NCBI GenBank assembly: GCA_937919085.1
Contig: CALFRN010000280.1
Span: forward strand, 1 to 39,232
Length of the DNA: 39,232 nucleotides
Source: an uncultured Reyranella sp.
GTDB taxonomy: Bacteria > Pseudomonadota > Alphaproteobacteria > Reyranellales > Reyranellaceae
Direction: 5' to 3'
Of this stretch, positions 8,909-19,873 are shown piece after piece. Position 1 is the first letter of the stretch, and each line of letters starts with the position of its first letter. The position numbers were made by a program, and so were the translations under genes. Below the pieces are notes generated by a model, which was given only the letters and a program-made list of their open reading frames with translations, made no database searches and was not told where the DNA came from.

Positions 8909-10678
8909 ATGAAGCCCGAGGAGCCCGCCACGACCGGCGCCGATCTGTTGGTGAAAGCCTTGATCGACGAGGATGTCGAGGTCGTCTTCGGCTATCCCGG
9001 CGGCGCAGTCCTTCCGATCTATGATTCACTGTTCAAGCAGAATCGGCTGCGTCACATCCTGGTGCGCCATGAGCAGGCGGCGGTCCATGCCGCCGAAGGC
9101 TACGCACGCTCGACCGGCAAGGTCGGCGTCGTCCTGGTGACCTCGGGTCCCGGCGCCACCAATGCCGTCACCGGCCTTACCGACGCCCTGATGGATTCGA
9201 TTCCCATCATCTGCCTCACCGGGCAGGTGCCGACTCACCTGATCGGCAACGATGCCTTTCAGGAAGCCGACACGACCGGCATCACGCGGCCCTGCACCAA
9301 GCACAACTACCTCGTAAAGGCGGTGGGCAATCTCGCCCGCACCGTGCATGAGGCGTTCTACGTGGCGCGCTCGGGCCGTCCCGGGCCGGTCGTCATCGAC
9401 CTGCCCAAGGATGTGCTGATGAACAAGCACGACTACGTGGCGCCGCCGAAGGTGGCGGCGGAGCACAAGAGCTACCGCCCGCAGACAAAACCGGACCTCC
9501 GGAAAATCGAACAGGCGGTCGAGATGATCGCGGGCGCCAAGCGGCCGGTCTTCTATGTCGGCGGCGGCGTCATCAATTCCGGGCCGAAGGCATCGAAGCT
9601 GCTGGCGCAGTTCGTCCGCATGACGGGCTATCCCATCACCAACACGCTGATGGGACTGGGCGCCTTCCCGGCATCCGACAAGCAGTTCCTTGGCATGCTG
9701 GGCATGCATGGCACCTACGAGGCCAATCTCGCGATGCACGGTTGCGACGTGATGATCAACATCGGGGCGCGCTTCGACGACCGCATCACCGGCAACCTCA
9801 CCAAGTTCTCGCCGGGCTCGAAGAAGATCCACATCGACATCGACCCGAGCTCGATCAACAAGAGCGTGCGCGTCGATCTCGCCATCATCGGCGATGCGAC
9901 CCTCGCGCTCGAGGAAATGATCAAGGTCTGGAAGGCAAGGCAGCCCAAGGTCGATCTGAAGGCGCTCAAGGCCTGGTGGGCCGAGATCGAGACGTGGCGC
10001 GCGCGCAATTGCCTCGCCTACAAGACCGGCGGCGAGACGATCAAGCCGCAGTTCGCGCTCGAGCGGCTCTACCATCACATCAAGAACACCGACCACTACA
10101 TCACGACCGAGGTGGGTCAGCACCAGATGTGGGCGGCGCAGTTCCTGAAGTTCGAGCAGCCCAACCGCTGGATGACTTCGGGTGGCCTCGGCACCATGGG
10201 TTACGGCTTTCCCGCGGCCATGGGCGTCCAGATCGCCCATCCCGACGCGCTGGTGATCGATGTGGCGGGCGAGGCCTCGATCCTGATGAACATCCAGGAG
10301 CTCTCGACCGTCGCGCAGTACAATCTGCCGGTGAAGATCTTCATTCTCAACAATCACTACATGGGCATGGTGCGCCAGTGGCAGGAACTGCTGCACGGAG
10401 GCCGCTATTCGGAGAGCTATTCGGAGTCGCTGCCCGATTTCGTCAAGCTGGCCGATGCCTTCGGGGCGGTCGGCCTGCGTTGCCATGAACCCGACAAGCT
10501 CGACGGCGTGATCGAGGAGATGATCAAGACCAAGCGGCCGGTGGTCGTCGACGTGCTGGTCGACGAGGCGGAGAACTGCTTCCCGATGATCCCCTCGGGC
10601 GCAGCGCACAACGAGATGCTGCTGGGCCCCGACGACAAGGCCGGCAAGGTGTCGGAAGAAGGCATGGTGCTGGTGTGA
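8909..10678 (+). CDS. ilvI: Acetolactate synthase large (catalytic) subunit
   Basis: MKPEEPATTGADLLVKALIDEDVEVVFGYPGGAVLPIYD..., RHEQAAVHAAEGYARSTGKVGV, TPP domain GEASILMNIQELSTVAQYNLPVKIFILNN. Adjacent GTG 8906 is an alternative start. Confidence 0.95.
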   Translation: MKPEEPATTGADLLVKALIDEDVEVVFGYPGGAVLPIYDSLFKQNRLRHILVRHEQAAVHAAEGYARSTGKVGVVLVTSGPGATNAVTGLTDALMDSIPIICLTGQVPTHLIGNDAFQEADTTGITRPCTKHNYLVKAVGNLARTVHEAFYVARSGRPGPVVIDLPKDVLMNKHDYVAPPKVAAEHKSYRPQTKPDLRKIEQAVEMIAGAKRPVFYVGGGVINSGPKASKLLAQFVRMTGYPITNTLMGLGAFPASDKQFLGMLGMHGTYEANLAMHGCDVMINIGARFDDRITGNLTKFSPGSKKIHIDIDPSSINKSVRVDLAIIGDATLALEEMIKVWKARQPKVDLKALKAWWAEIETWRARNCLAYKTGGETIKPQFALERLYHHIKNTDHYITTEVGQHQMWAAQFLKFEQPNRWMTSGGLGTMGYGFPAAMGVQIAHPDALVIDVAGEASILMNIQELSTVAQYNLPVKIFILNNHYMGMVRQWQELLHGGRYSESYSESLPDFVKLADAFGAVGLRCHEPDKLDGVIEEMIKTKRPVVVDVLVDEAENCFPMIPSGAAHNEMLLGPDDKAGKVSEEGMVLV

Positions 10679-11183
10679 ATGCGCCCGCGGAGATTCAAAG
10701 CCATACCATTTCGGTACTGGTCGCCAACGAGCCCGGAATTCTGGCCCGGGTGGTCGGCCTCTTTTCCGGCCGCGGCTACAACATCGAAAGCCTGACGGTG
10801 GCCGAGACCGATGCCAAGGAGAGCCTGTCGCGCATCACCATCGTGACCAAGGGCACGCCCATGATCATCGAGCAGATCAAGGCGCAGCTCGACCGGCTGG
10901 TACCGGTTCATCGCGTGCGTGACCTGACGGTCGAGGGCCCGCACATCGAGCGCGAGCTGGCGCTGGTTAAGGTAAAGGGCGTCGGCGAGAAGCGCGTCGA
11001 GGCGTTGCGTCTGGCAGACGTGTTCCGTGCCAAGGTAATCGACGCCAAGACCGACTCGTTCGTGTTCGAGGTCACCGGCACGACGGGCAAGGTCCAGACC
11101 TTCATCGGGCTGATGGAGTCGCTCGGCGTGGTCGATGTCGGCCGCACCGGCATCGTCGCCATGTCGCGCGGAGGCGAGCCGCT

Positions 11184-11187
<4 letters not shown>
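10675..11187 (+). CDS. ilvH: Acetolactate synthase small (regulatory) subunit
   Basis: ACT domain HTISVLVANEPGILARVVGLFSGRGYNIESLTVAETD; GTG start overlapping the ilvI stop (GTGA). Confidence 0.95.
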
Positions 11188-12845
<1,658 letters not shown>

Positions 12846-12941
12846 GCGCGTTCATACGCGCCGGCCTGCGGCAGCGCTCGTAATTCGAGGCTTGTAACCA
12901 AGCCACGGAAGCGCGAGAGCCCGCATAGATCAGAAAATGAG

Positions 12942-12970
12942 AGAGGCGCCGAAACCGGCGCCTCTTTTCT
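12942..12970 (+). terminator. Rho-independent terminator after ilvC
   Basis: AGAGGCGCCG AAAC CGGCGCCTCT followed by TTTCT. Confidence 0.85.
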
Positions 12971-13040
12971 TGTCTGTTCTGCACGGTGCGGGCTCCCGGG
13001 CTTCAGAAGGCCGGCCGCACGCCGGCGCGTGTGAACACGC

Positions 13041-13796
13041 CTAAATGATGTAACCACCGCCGGCCGCATCGAGCATTGCGCCGGTGATGAACGAGGACTC
13101 GTCCGACAGCAGCCACAGGATCGCTTCGGCGATTTCGTGGCTCTGGCCGACACGCCGCATCGGGATCGACGCTTCGATGCCGGCGCGGAAGGCAGGCTCC
13201 TTCAGCCGAGCTTCCGTCATCTCGGTCATGACCATGCCGGGCCGGATTGAATTGACGCGGATGCCTTCCACCGCGGCTTCGCGGGCGAACCCCTTGGTGA
13301 AGGCGTCGACCGCTCCCTTGGTCGCGGCATAGGCCGACGACCCCAGGCGCCCGCCCAGGGTGGCAGCCATTGACGAGACATTGACGATCGCGCCCCCCTT
13401 GCCGGCGTTCTTCGTCGACATACGCCGGGCAGCTTCGCGGCAGCACAGCATCAGGCCGACGACATTGACGGCGAAGAGCCTGTTCAGCGCCGCGGCGTCG
13501 TATTCGTCGACCCGCATGCGGGCACTGATGCCGGCACTGTTCACCAGATGGGTGAGGGGGCCCAGCGCCCGCTCGGTCTCCTCGAACATCCGCAGGATGT
13601 CGGCCTCGCGCGCCATGTCGCCGGGCAGGGCGATGGCCTGGCCACCCTTTGCCTCGATGTCGGCTACGACTGCCTTGGCCTGGGCGTCGCGCGAACGGTA
13701 GTTGAGGGCGACCTTGTAGCCGCGAGTCGCCGCGCGCCGCGCGGTCTCGGCGCCGATGCCCGAGGCGCCGCCGGTGATGAGCAGGGTTTTGTTCAT
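13041..13796 (-). CDS. SDR family NAD(P)-dependent oxidoreductase
   Basis: MNKTLLITGGASGIGAETARRAATRGYKVALNYRS; NSAGI; SAYAATKGAVDAFTKGFARE (YxxxK); RVNSIRPGMV. Confidence 0.92.
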   Translation of the reverse strand: MNKTLLITGGASGIGAETARRAATRGYKVALNYRSRDAQAKAVVADIEAKGGQAIALPGDMAREADILRMFEETERALGPLTHLVNSAGISARMRVDEYDAAALNRLFAVNVVGLMLCCREAARRMSTKNAGKGGAIVNVSSMAATLGGRLGSSAYAATKGAVDAFTKGFAREAAVEGIRVNSIRPGMVMTEMTEARLKEPAFRAGIEASIPMRRVGQSHEIAEAILWLLSDESSFITGAMLDAAGGGYII

Positions 13797-13839
13797 GGTG
13801 GTGATGATATAGTGCCGACGACGCTTCGGGAGGAAAATC

Positions 13840-14940
13840 ATGAAGGCCGCCGTTCTTTTCAAGCCCAACGAGCCCCTGCAGGTTCTCGAGTGCGAACTCG
13901 ATCCGCCCAAGGCATTGGAGGTTCGGGTCAAGATGAAGGCGGCCGGCGTCTGCCAGAGCGACTGGCACGTCATGAACGGCGACTGGCCGTCGCCGATGCC
14001 GATCGTGCCCGGTCACGAGGCAGCGGGTGAAATTCTGGAATGCGGTCCTGGCGTCACCACGGTGAAGCCTGGCGACCACGTGATCTTCTCCTTCCGGCCG
14101 CATTGCGGGCGCTGCCGCTACTGCAGCCAGGGCCGCACCGTGCTCTGCATCGGCCGCGCGGGCTCGCCGCCGGGCGCGCTCTACGACGGCACGCTGCGCA
14201 TCAAGCACAAGGGTCAGGGCATCAACCAGATGGCCCGCATCGGCACCTTCGCCGAAGAGGTCGTGGTGCCGGAGGAAATGGTGGTGCCGATCCGCAAGGA
14301 CATGCCGTGGCCGCAGGCAGCGCTGGTCGGCTGCTGCGTGGCGACCGGTGTCGGCGCGGTGACGCGTCACGCCAAGATCGAGGCCGGGTCAACCGTGCTG
14401 GTGATCGGCTGCGGCGGCGTCGGTCTCAACGCCGTGCAGGGCGCGATGCTGTCGGGCGCGTCGAAAATCATCGCGGCCGACATTCTCGACAACAAGCTCG
14501 AGATGGCCCGGACGTTCGGTGCCAGCCACACCATCAACACCGCCACCGGCAACGATCCGGTGAAGAAGGTGAAAGAGATCGCCGGCGGCCTGGGTGTCGA
14601 TTATTCCTTCGACGCCGTCAGCAACGACAAGACCCAAGCGCTGGCGTTCGACGCGCTGGCGCCCGGCGGCCACGCCATCGCGGTCGGCATCTCGGCCGCT
14701 ACCGTGCGCGCCAGCTACTCGCCGTTCATGATGGTTTTCAGCGAAAAAACGGTGAGCGGCACCTTCTACGGCTCGGTGCGGCCTGACCTCGATTTCCCGG
14801 TGCTGGTCGACCACTACATGAACAAGCGCCTGAACATAGACGGACTGATCAGCCGCACCTACAAGCTCGACGAGATCAACGACGGCTTCAAGCACATGAT
14901 GGCCGGCGAAGTCGCCCGTGGCGTCGTCGTGTTCGACTGA
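13840..14940 (+). CDS. Zn-dependent alcohol dehydrogenase family protein
   Basis: GHEAAGEILECGPGVTTVKPGDHVI, CRYCSQGRTVLC structural zinc cysteines, VLVIGCGGVGLNAVQGA. Confidence 0.92.
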   Translation: MKAAVLFKPNEPLQVLECELDPPKALEVRVKMKAAGVCQSDWHVMNGDWPSPMPIVPGHEAAGEILECGPGVTTVKPGDHVIFSFRPHCGRCRYCSQGRTVLCIGRAGSPPGALYDGTLRIKHKGQGINQMARIGTFAEEVVVPEEMVVPIRKDMPWPQAALVGCCVATGVGAVTRHAKIEAGSTVLVIGCGGVGLNAVQGAMLSGASKIIAADILDNKLEMARTFGASHTINTATGNDPVKKVKEIAGGLGVDYSFDAVSNDKTQALAFDALAPGGHAIAVGISAATVRASYSPFMMVFSEKTVSGTFYGSVRPDLDFPVLVDHYMNKRLNIDGLISRTYKLDEINDGFKHMMAGEVARGVVVFD

Positions 14941-16091
14941 TGGCCGAACTCGACGACTTCGGCCTCACCGACGAACAGAAGCTCATCCGTCAGAACGTCG
15001 CGGGACTGCTGGCGCGCGTGCTGCCGGCCGAGGAAATCCGCCGGCTCGATGTCGCCAGCGAATTTCCCCATGCCGCATTCGCAGCCCTTGCCGAGGCCGG
15101 CTACATGGCGCTGCCCTACGATCCCGCCTATGGCGGGATGGGCGGCAACCGCAAGGACCTGGTGATCCTGGTCGAGGCACTGGCCCGGCATTACAGCGGC
15201 GCCTCCTCGCTCTACCTGCCGACCGTGGTCTATGGCGGCATGCACCTGCAGCTCACCGCGGGCGAGCATCTGCGGCGGCGCTACCTGCCGGAAATCTGTG
15301 CCGGCAGGCTCAAGTCGGCCTTCGCGCTTTCCGAGCCCGACACCGGCTCCGACGCCTCGGGCATAAAGACGCGGGCCGTGCGCGTCGGCAACGGCTATCG
15401 CCTCACCGGCCAGAAGCTTTACATCAGCGCCGCCCATGTCGCCGACTACCTGATGGTAGTGGCCAAGACCGACAGCGAGGCCAGGCACAAGGGTGTCACC
15501 CTGTTCTGGGTCGATGCCCGGGCGGCAGGCCTCACCATGAAGCCGCTGGAGACGCTGGGGCGGCGGACGACGCACGCCAACGAGATCTTCCTCGATGGCG
15601 TGTTCGTGCCGGCCGACCATGTGATCGGCGAGGAGAACCGCGGCTGGTCCGGCCTGATGAAGGGCCTCAATCTCGAGCGCCTGTGTCTTGCGGCGCAGGC
15701 CTGCGGCAACATGCATTTCGCGATCGAATACGCCAAGGCCTACGCTCAGGAGCGCGTACAGTTCGGCCAGCCGATTTCGAAATTCCAGGCGATCCAGCAC
15801 AAGTTCGCCGACATGCGGATCATGCTCAGGACCACCCAGGCGCTGACCTACCGGTTGGCCGACATGCTCGACGCCGGGCTCAATCCGGTAGAGGAGACGG
15901 CGATCGCCAAGATCCAGGGCACCGACGGCGAATTCAAATGCGCCCATCTCGCCATGGAGATCATGGGCGGCGCCGGCTACACCATGGCGCACGATATCCA
16001 GCGCCTGTTCCGCGACGTGCGGGTGGGCTCGATCGGCGGCGGCACCAACGACATCCACCGCAACACCATTGCCAAGCTGATGGGGCTTTAG
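14940..16091 (+). CDS. Acyl-CoA dehydrogenase family protein
   Basis: FALSEPDTGSDASGIKTRAVRVGNGYRLTGQKLYIS; QAIQHKFADM; MEIMGGAGYTMAHDIQRLFRDVRVGSIGGGTNDIHRNTIAK. Confidence 0.94.
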   Translation: MAELDDFGLTDEQKLIRQNVAGLLARVLPAEEIRRLDVASEFPHAAFAALAEAGYMALPYDPAYGGMGGNRKDLVILVEALARHYSGASSLYLPTVVYGGMHLQLTAGEHLRRRYLPEICAGRLKSAFALSEPDTGSDASGIKTRAVRVGNGYRLTGQKLYISAAHVADYLMVVAKTDSEARHKGVTLFWVDARAAGLTMKPLETLGRRTTHANEIFLDGVFVPADHVIGEENRGWSGLMKGLNLERLCLAAQACGNMHFAIEYAKAYAQERVQFGQPISKFQAIQHKFADMRIMLRTTQALTYRLADMLDAGLNPVEETAIAKIQGTDGEFKCAHLAMEIMGGAGYTMAHDIQRLFRDVRVGSIGGGTNDIHRNTIAKLMGL

Positions 16092-16099
16092 GCGAGGCG

Positions 16100-16438
16100 A
16101 TGCGAAAGATCGGCGACGCATCGTTCTTCCGCATCGTCGACCGATTGCTGGTGGCCGGCGCGACGCGGGCGCCGGCGGTGCGGTGGTCGATCGACGGCGT
16201 CGACTGGCGGCGCGAACGGCACAGCTATGCCGGTGCCGGTCATGGCTTTACCGTCGAAGTCACCACGGGCACCAAAACGGGTGCGGCAGCATGGACACTG
16301 GTCGTCGTGAAGGAGTACTGGCGATCCGGCACCGGCGAGAGCATCAAGGCGCTGCAATGGGCCCATATCGATTCGGGCAACCGCGCCGACGTGGTCGACT
16401 GGCTGGAGCGGCAGGAACGCAAACTCGAAAGCGCGTGA
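16100..16438 (+). CDS. Hypothetical protein (112 aa)
   Basis: Sub-ORF at the 3' end of the 14918..16438 frame: MRKIGDASFFRIVDRLLVAGATRAPAVRWSIDGVDWRRERHSYAGAGHGFTVEV...; fills the gap between acyl-CoA dehydrogenase and ppa. Confidence 0.6.
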   Translation: MRKIGDASFFRIVDRLLVAGATRAPAVRWSIDGVDWRRERHSYAGAGHGFTVEVTTGTKTGAAAWTLVVVKEYWRSGTGESIKALQWAHIDSGNRADVVDWLERQERKLESA

Positions 16439-16445
16439 GGGCGTC

Positions 16446-16979
16446 ATGGACATCTCGAAGATACCAGTCGGGCGCAATCCGCCGCGCGACCTCAACGCCC
16501 TTATCGAGATCCCGATGGGCGGAGTGCCGGTGAAGTACGAGCTGGACAAGGAATCGGGGGCGCTGTTCGTCGATCGCTTCCTGCACACCGCGATGTTCTA
16601 TCCCGGCAACTACGGCTTCATACCGCACACCCTGTCGGCCGACGGCGACCCGTGCGACGTGCTGGTGGTGGGCCAGGTGCCGGTGGTACCGGGCGCCATC
16701 ATCCGATGCCGCCCGGTCGGCGCGTTGATGATGGAGGACGAGGCTGGAATGGACGAAAAGGTCCTCGCCGTGCCGATCGATGCACTGCATCCCTTCTACA
16801 CCGGGATCAAATCCTACCAGGATCTGCCGACCGTGCTGTGCGATCAGATCGCCCACTTCTTCCAGCACTACAAGGATCTTGAGAAGGGCAAATGGGTGAG
16901 GGGCCTCCGCTGGGTCGGTCCGGCCGAGGCCGAGGGCCTGGTGAACGAAGCAATCGACCGCGCGCGCACCAAGCGCTAG
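16446..16979 (+). CDS. ppa: Inorganic diphosphatase
   Basis: NALIEIPMGGVPVKYELDKESGALFVDRFLHTAMFYPGNYGFIPHTLSADGDPCDVLVV. Confidence 0.95.
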   Translation: MDISKIPVGRNPPRDLNALIEIPMGGVPVKYELDKESGALFVDRFLHTAMFYPGNYGFIPHTLSADGDPCDVLVVGQVPVVPGAIIRCRPVGALMMEDEAGMDEKVLAVPIDALHPFYTGIKSYQDLPTVLCDQIAHFFQHYKDLEKGKWVRGLRWVGPAEAEGLVNEAIDRARTKR

Positions 16980-17155
16980 ATCGGCTCGGTGAGGCTCTGC
17001 TCGATCCCTTTGGCGAAGTCGGGAGCCCGATCGACGACCAGCGGCGTCACTCCCCATTGTCGCAGTAGCGCACTCAGGGTCAGCCCTGCTGTTCCCGCAG
17101 CCACGATCCGAACCCGCACCGGGCCACTTCTCCGCAACAATTGACCCTCAAGCAT
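16976..17155 (-). pseudogene. Remnant of an FAD-dependent monooxygenase-type N-terminus (59 aa ORF)
   Basis: MLEGQLLRRSGPVRVRIVAAGTAGLTLSALLRQWGVTPLVVDRAPDFAKGIEQSLTEPI*: Rossmann beta-alpha-beta (VxIVxAGxAGLTLxxLLRxxGVxxxVVDRAP), with no catalytic domain downstream. Confidence 0.55.
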
Positions 17156-17239
17156 AGAACGCGCCCGGAATCCGTTGAATCGCCTTGCGAGACCCCGCCG
17201 GGCGGTCTAAACCGACCGCACCTTGGTGCCGGGCTTTGA

Positions 17240-18331
<1,092 letters not shown>

Positions 18332-18385
18332 CAGCCTGCTATCAGGCCGCACGCCCCGCCCGCTTTGGGGTAGAATGGGCACGAA

Positions 18386-19273
18386 ATGGCGATCCGGGAC
18401 GACTTCGAGGTAGTCGCGAGCCAGGTGCGCACGGTCGTGCAGCGCTTCGCTCTCGGCTTGCTCGTGATCGCCGCGTTCGGTGCCATGCTGGTGGGCAAGG
18501 CCGATTCCGTGCTGGTCGAGCACGCCCGCGTGCTGGCGCTAGATCTTGCCAGCCCGGTGCTTGAGGCCATCGCCCGCCCGGTGGCCGCCGCCAACCGCGC
18601 CATTGCGGATCTCAAGGAATTCGCCTCGCTGCGCGAGGAAAACGCGCGCCTGCGTGAGGAGAACGTCCGGCTGCTCGCCTGGCAGACCGCGGCGCGGCGG
18701 CTCGAGAACGAGAACGTGCGGATGCGCGATCTGGCGAATTTCCGCGAGGGGCCGGAGGCGTCGTTCATCACTGCGCGCATCGTCGGCGACAGCGTCAGCG
18801 CCTATGTGCGGGGTGCCTTGCTCAATGTCGGACGCAGGGCGGGCGTTGCGTCGGGCCAGGCTGTGGTCACAGGCGAGGGTCTGGCTGGCCGCATCGCCGA
18901 GGTCGGCGAGAACAGCGCGCGCGTGCTGTTCGTCACCGACGTGAATTCGCGCCTGCCGGTTCTGATCGAGCGCACGCGGGAGCGCGCGATCCTGGCCGGC
19001 GACAATTCCCCGCAGCTTCGTCTGACGCTGCTGCAGAGCGTGGCCGGCGTTCAGCGCGGCGACCGTATCGTGACCTCTGGCGACGGCGGCAGCTTCCCGG
19101 TCGGCATTCCGATCGGTGAAGTCGTGGACACCGGTGAAGGCAGCGTCCGCGTCCGGCCGTTCGCCGACTTCTCGCGGCTTGAGTTCGTGCGGGTCGTCGA
19201 CTACGGCGTCACCGGGCTGGTGAGCGGCGGTCCGGCGCCGTCGGCGCCGCCGGCCGGCATCAGGGTCCGCTGA
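18386..19273 (+). CDS. mreC: Rod shape-determining protein MreC
   Basis: N-terminal TM, coiled coil (LREENARLREENVRLLAWQ), VTGEGLAGRIAEVGENSARVLFVTDVNSRLPV; between mreB and mreD. Confidence 0.93.
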   Translation: MAIRDDFEVVASQVRTVVQRFALGLLVIAAFGAMLVGKADSVLVEHARVLALDLASPVLEAIARPVAAANRAIADLKEFASLREENARLREENVRLLAWQTAARRLENENVRMRDLANFREGPEASFITARIVGDSVSAYVRGALLNVGRRAGVASGQAVVTGEGLAGRIAEVGENSARVLFVTDVNSRLPVLIERTRERAILAGDNSPQLRLTLLQSVAGVQRGDRIVTSGDGGSFPVGIPIGEVVDTGEGSVRVRPFADFSRLEFVRVVDYGVTGLVSGGPAPSAPPAGIRVR

Positions 19274-19290
19274 CATGGAAGTCTCCTGAG

Positions 19291-19863
19291 ATGAGAGCCG
19301 ACGGGCTCTTCGCCATGCTGGACCGATGGGGCCGTTGGGCGCTCCCCGGCACGGTTCTGCTGTTCTTCGTGCTGCTTACCTTGGCGCCGCTGCGTGCGCC
19401 CTATCTTTCGGGGGCGCTGCCGCTGCTGCCGGCGCTGGTCGTCTTCCAGTTCAGCCTTGCCACCCCGGAGCGGCTGCCCGGGCCGCTGCTGCTGGCGATG
19501 GGCATCTTGCTCGACCTGCTGCTGGGAGGCCCCGGCGCGCCGGTCGGCGTGAGTGCGCTCGGTTTCGTGCTGATTCGCGCGGCCGTGATCAACAACCGCC
19601 GTTATCTGGTGGGCGTGCCGTTTCTGTTCCAGTGGTTCGGCTTCTGTCTGCTGGCCTGGGGGTACGTGGTGCTGGTCTGGTTCTTCACCGCCCTGTGGAC
19701 ATGGACGGCCATCGATCCTGTGCCGGCAATGATGCAATATGTCGTGGTGGTCGTGATCTATCCGCTGCTTGCCCCGTTGCTCGCCCGCGTGCGCGCGCGC
19801 GACCCCCTGAACGTGCCCGACGAGTCGCGCGGCACCGCTCGGCCGGGAGAGACCACTTCATGA
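19291..19863 (+). CDS. mreD: Rod shape-determining protein MreD
   Basis: Small multi-TM protein positioned between mreC and mrdA. Confidence 0.85.
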   Translation: MRADGLFAMLDRWGRWALPGTVLLFFVLLTLAPLRAPYLSGALPLLPALVVFQFSLATPERLPGPLLLAMGILLDLLLGGPGAPVGVSALGFVLIRAAVINNRRYLVGVPFLFQWFGFCLLAWGYVVLVWFFTALWTWTAIDPVPAMMQYVVVVVIYPLLAPLLARVRARDPLNVPDESRGTARPGETTS

Positions 19864-19873
19864 AAGCCGGGTC

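Noticed and set aside
9026-10609. 527-aa minus-strand ORF antisense to ilvI
   Set aside because: Codon-position shadow of a strongly supported acetolactate synthase gene; low-complexity composition.
12846-12861. GCGCGT-TCAT-ACGCGC hairpin directly after ilvC
   Set aside because: No T-run; a better terminator lies at 12942-12970 and short GC palindromes are expected by chance at this GC content.
14918-16438. 506-aa plus-strand ORF overlapping the acyl-CoA dehydrogenase
   Set aside because: Most of it is an out-of-frame shadow; only the 3' part from ATG 16100 is plausible and is listed separately.
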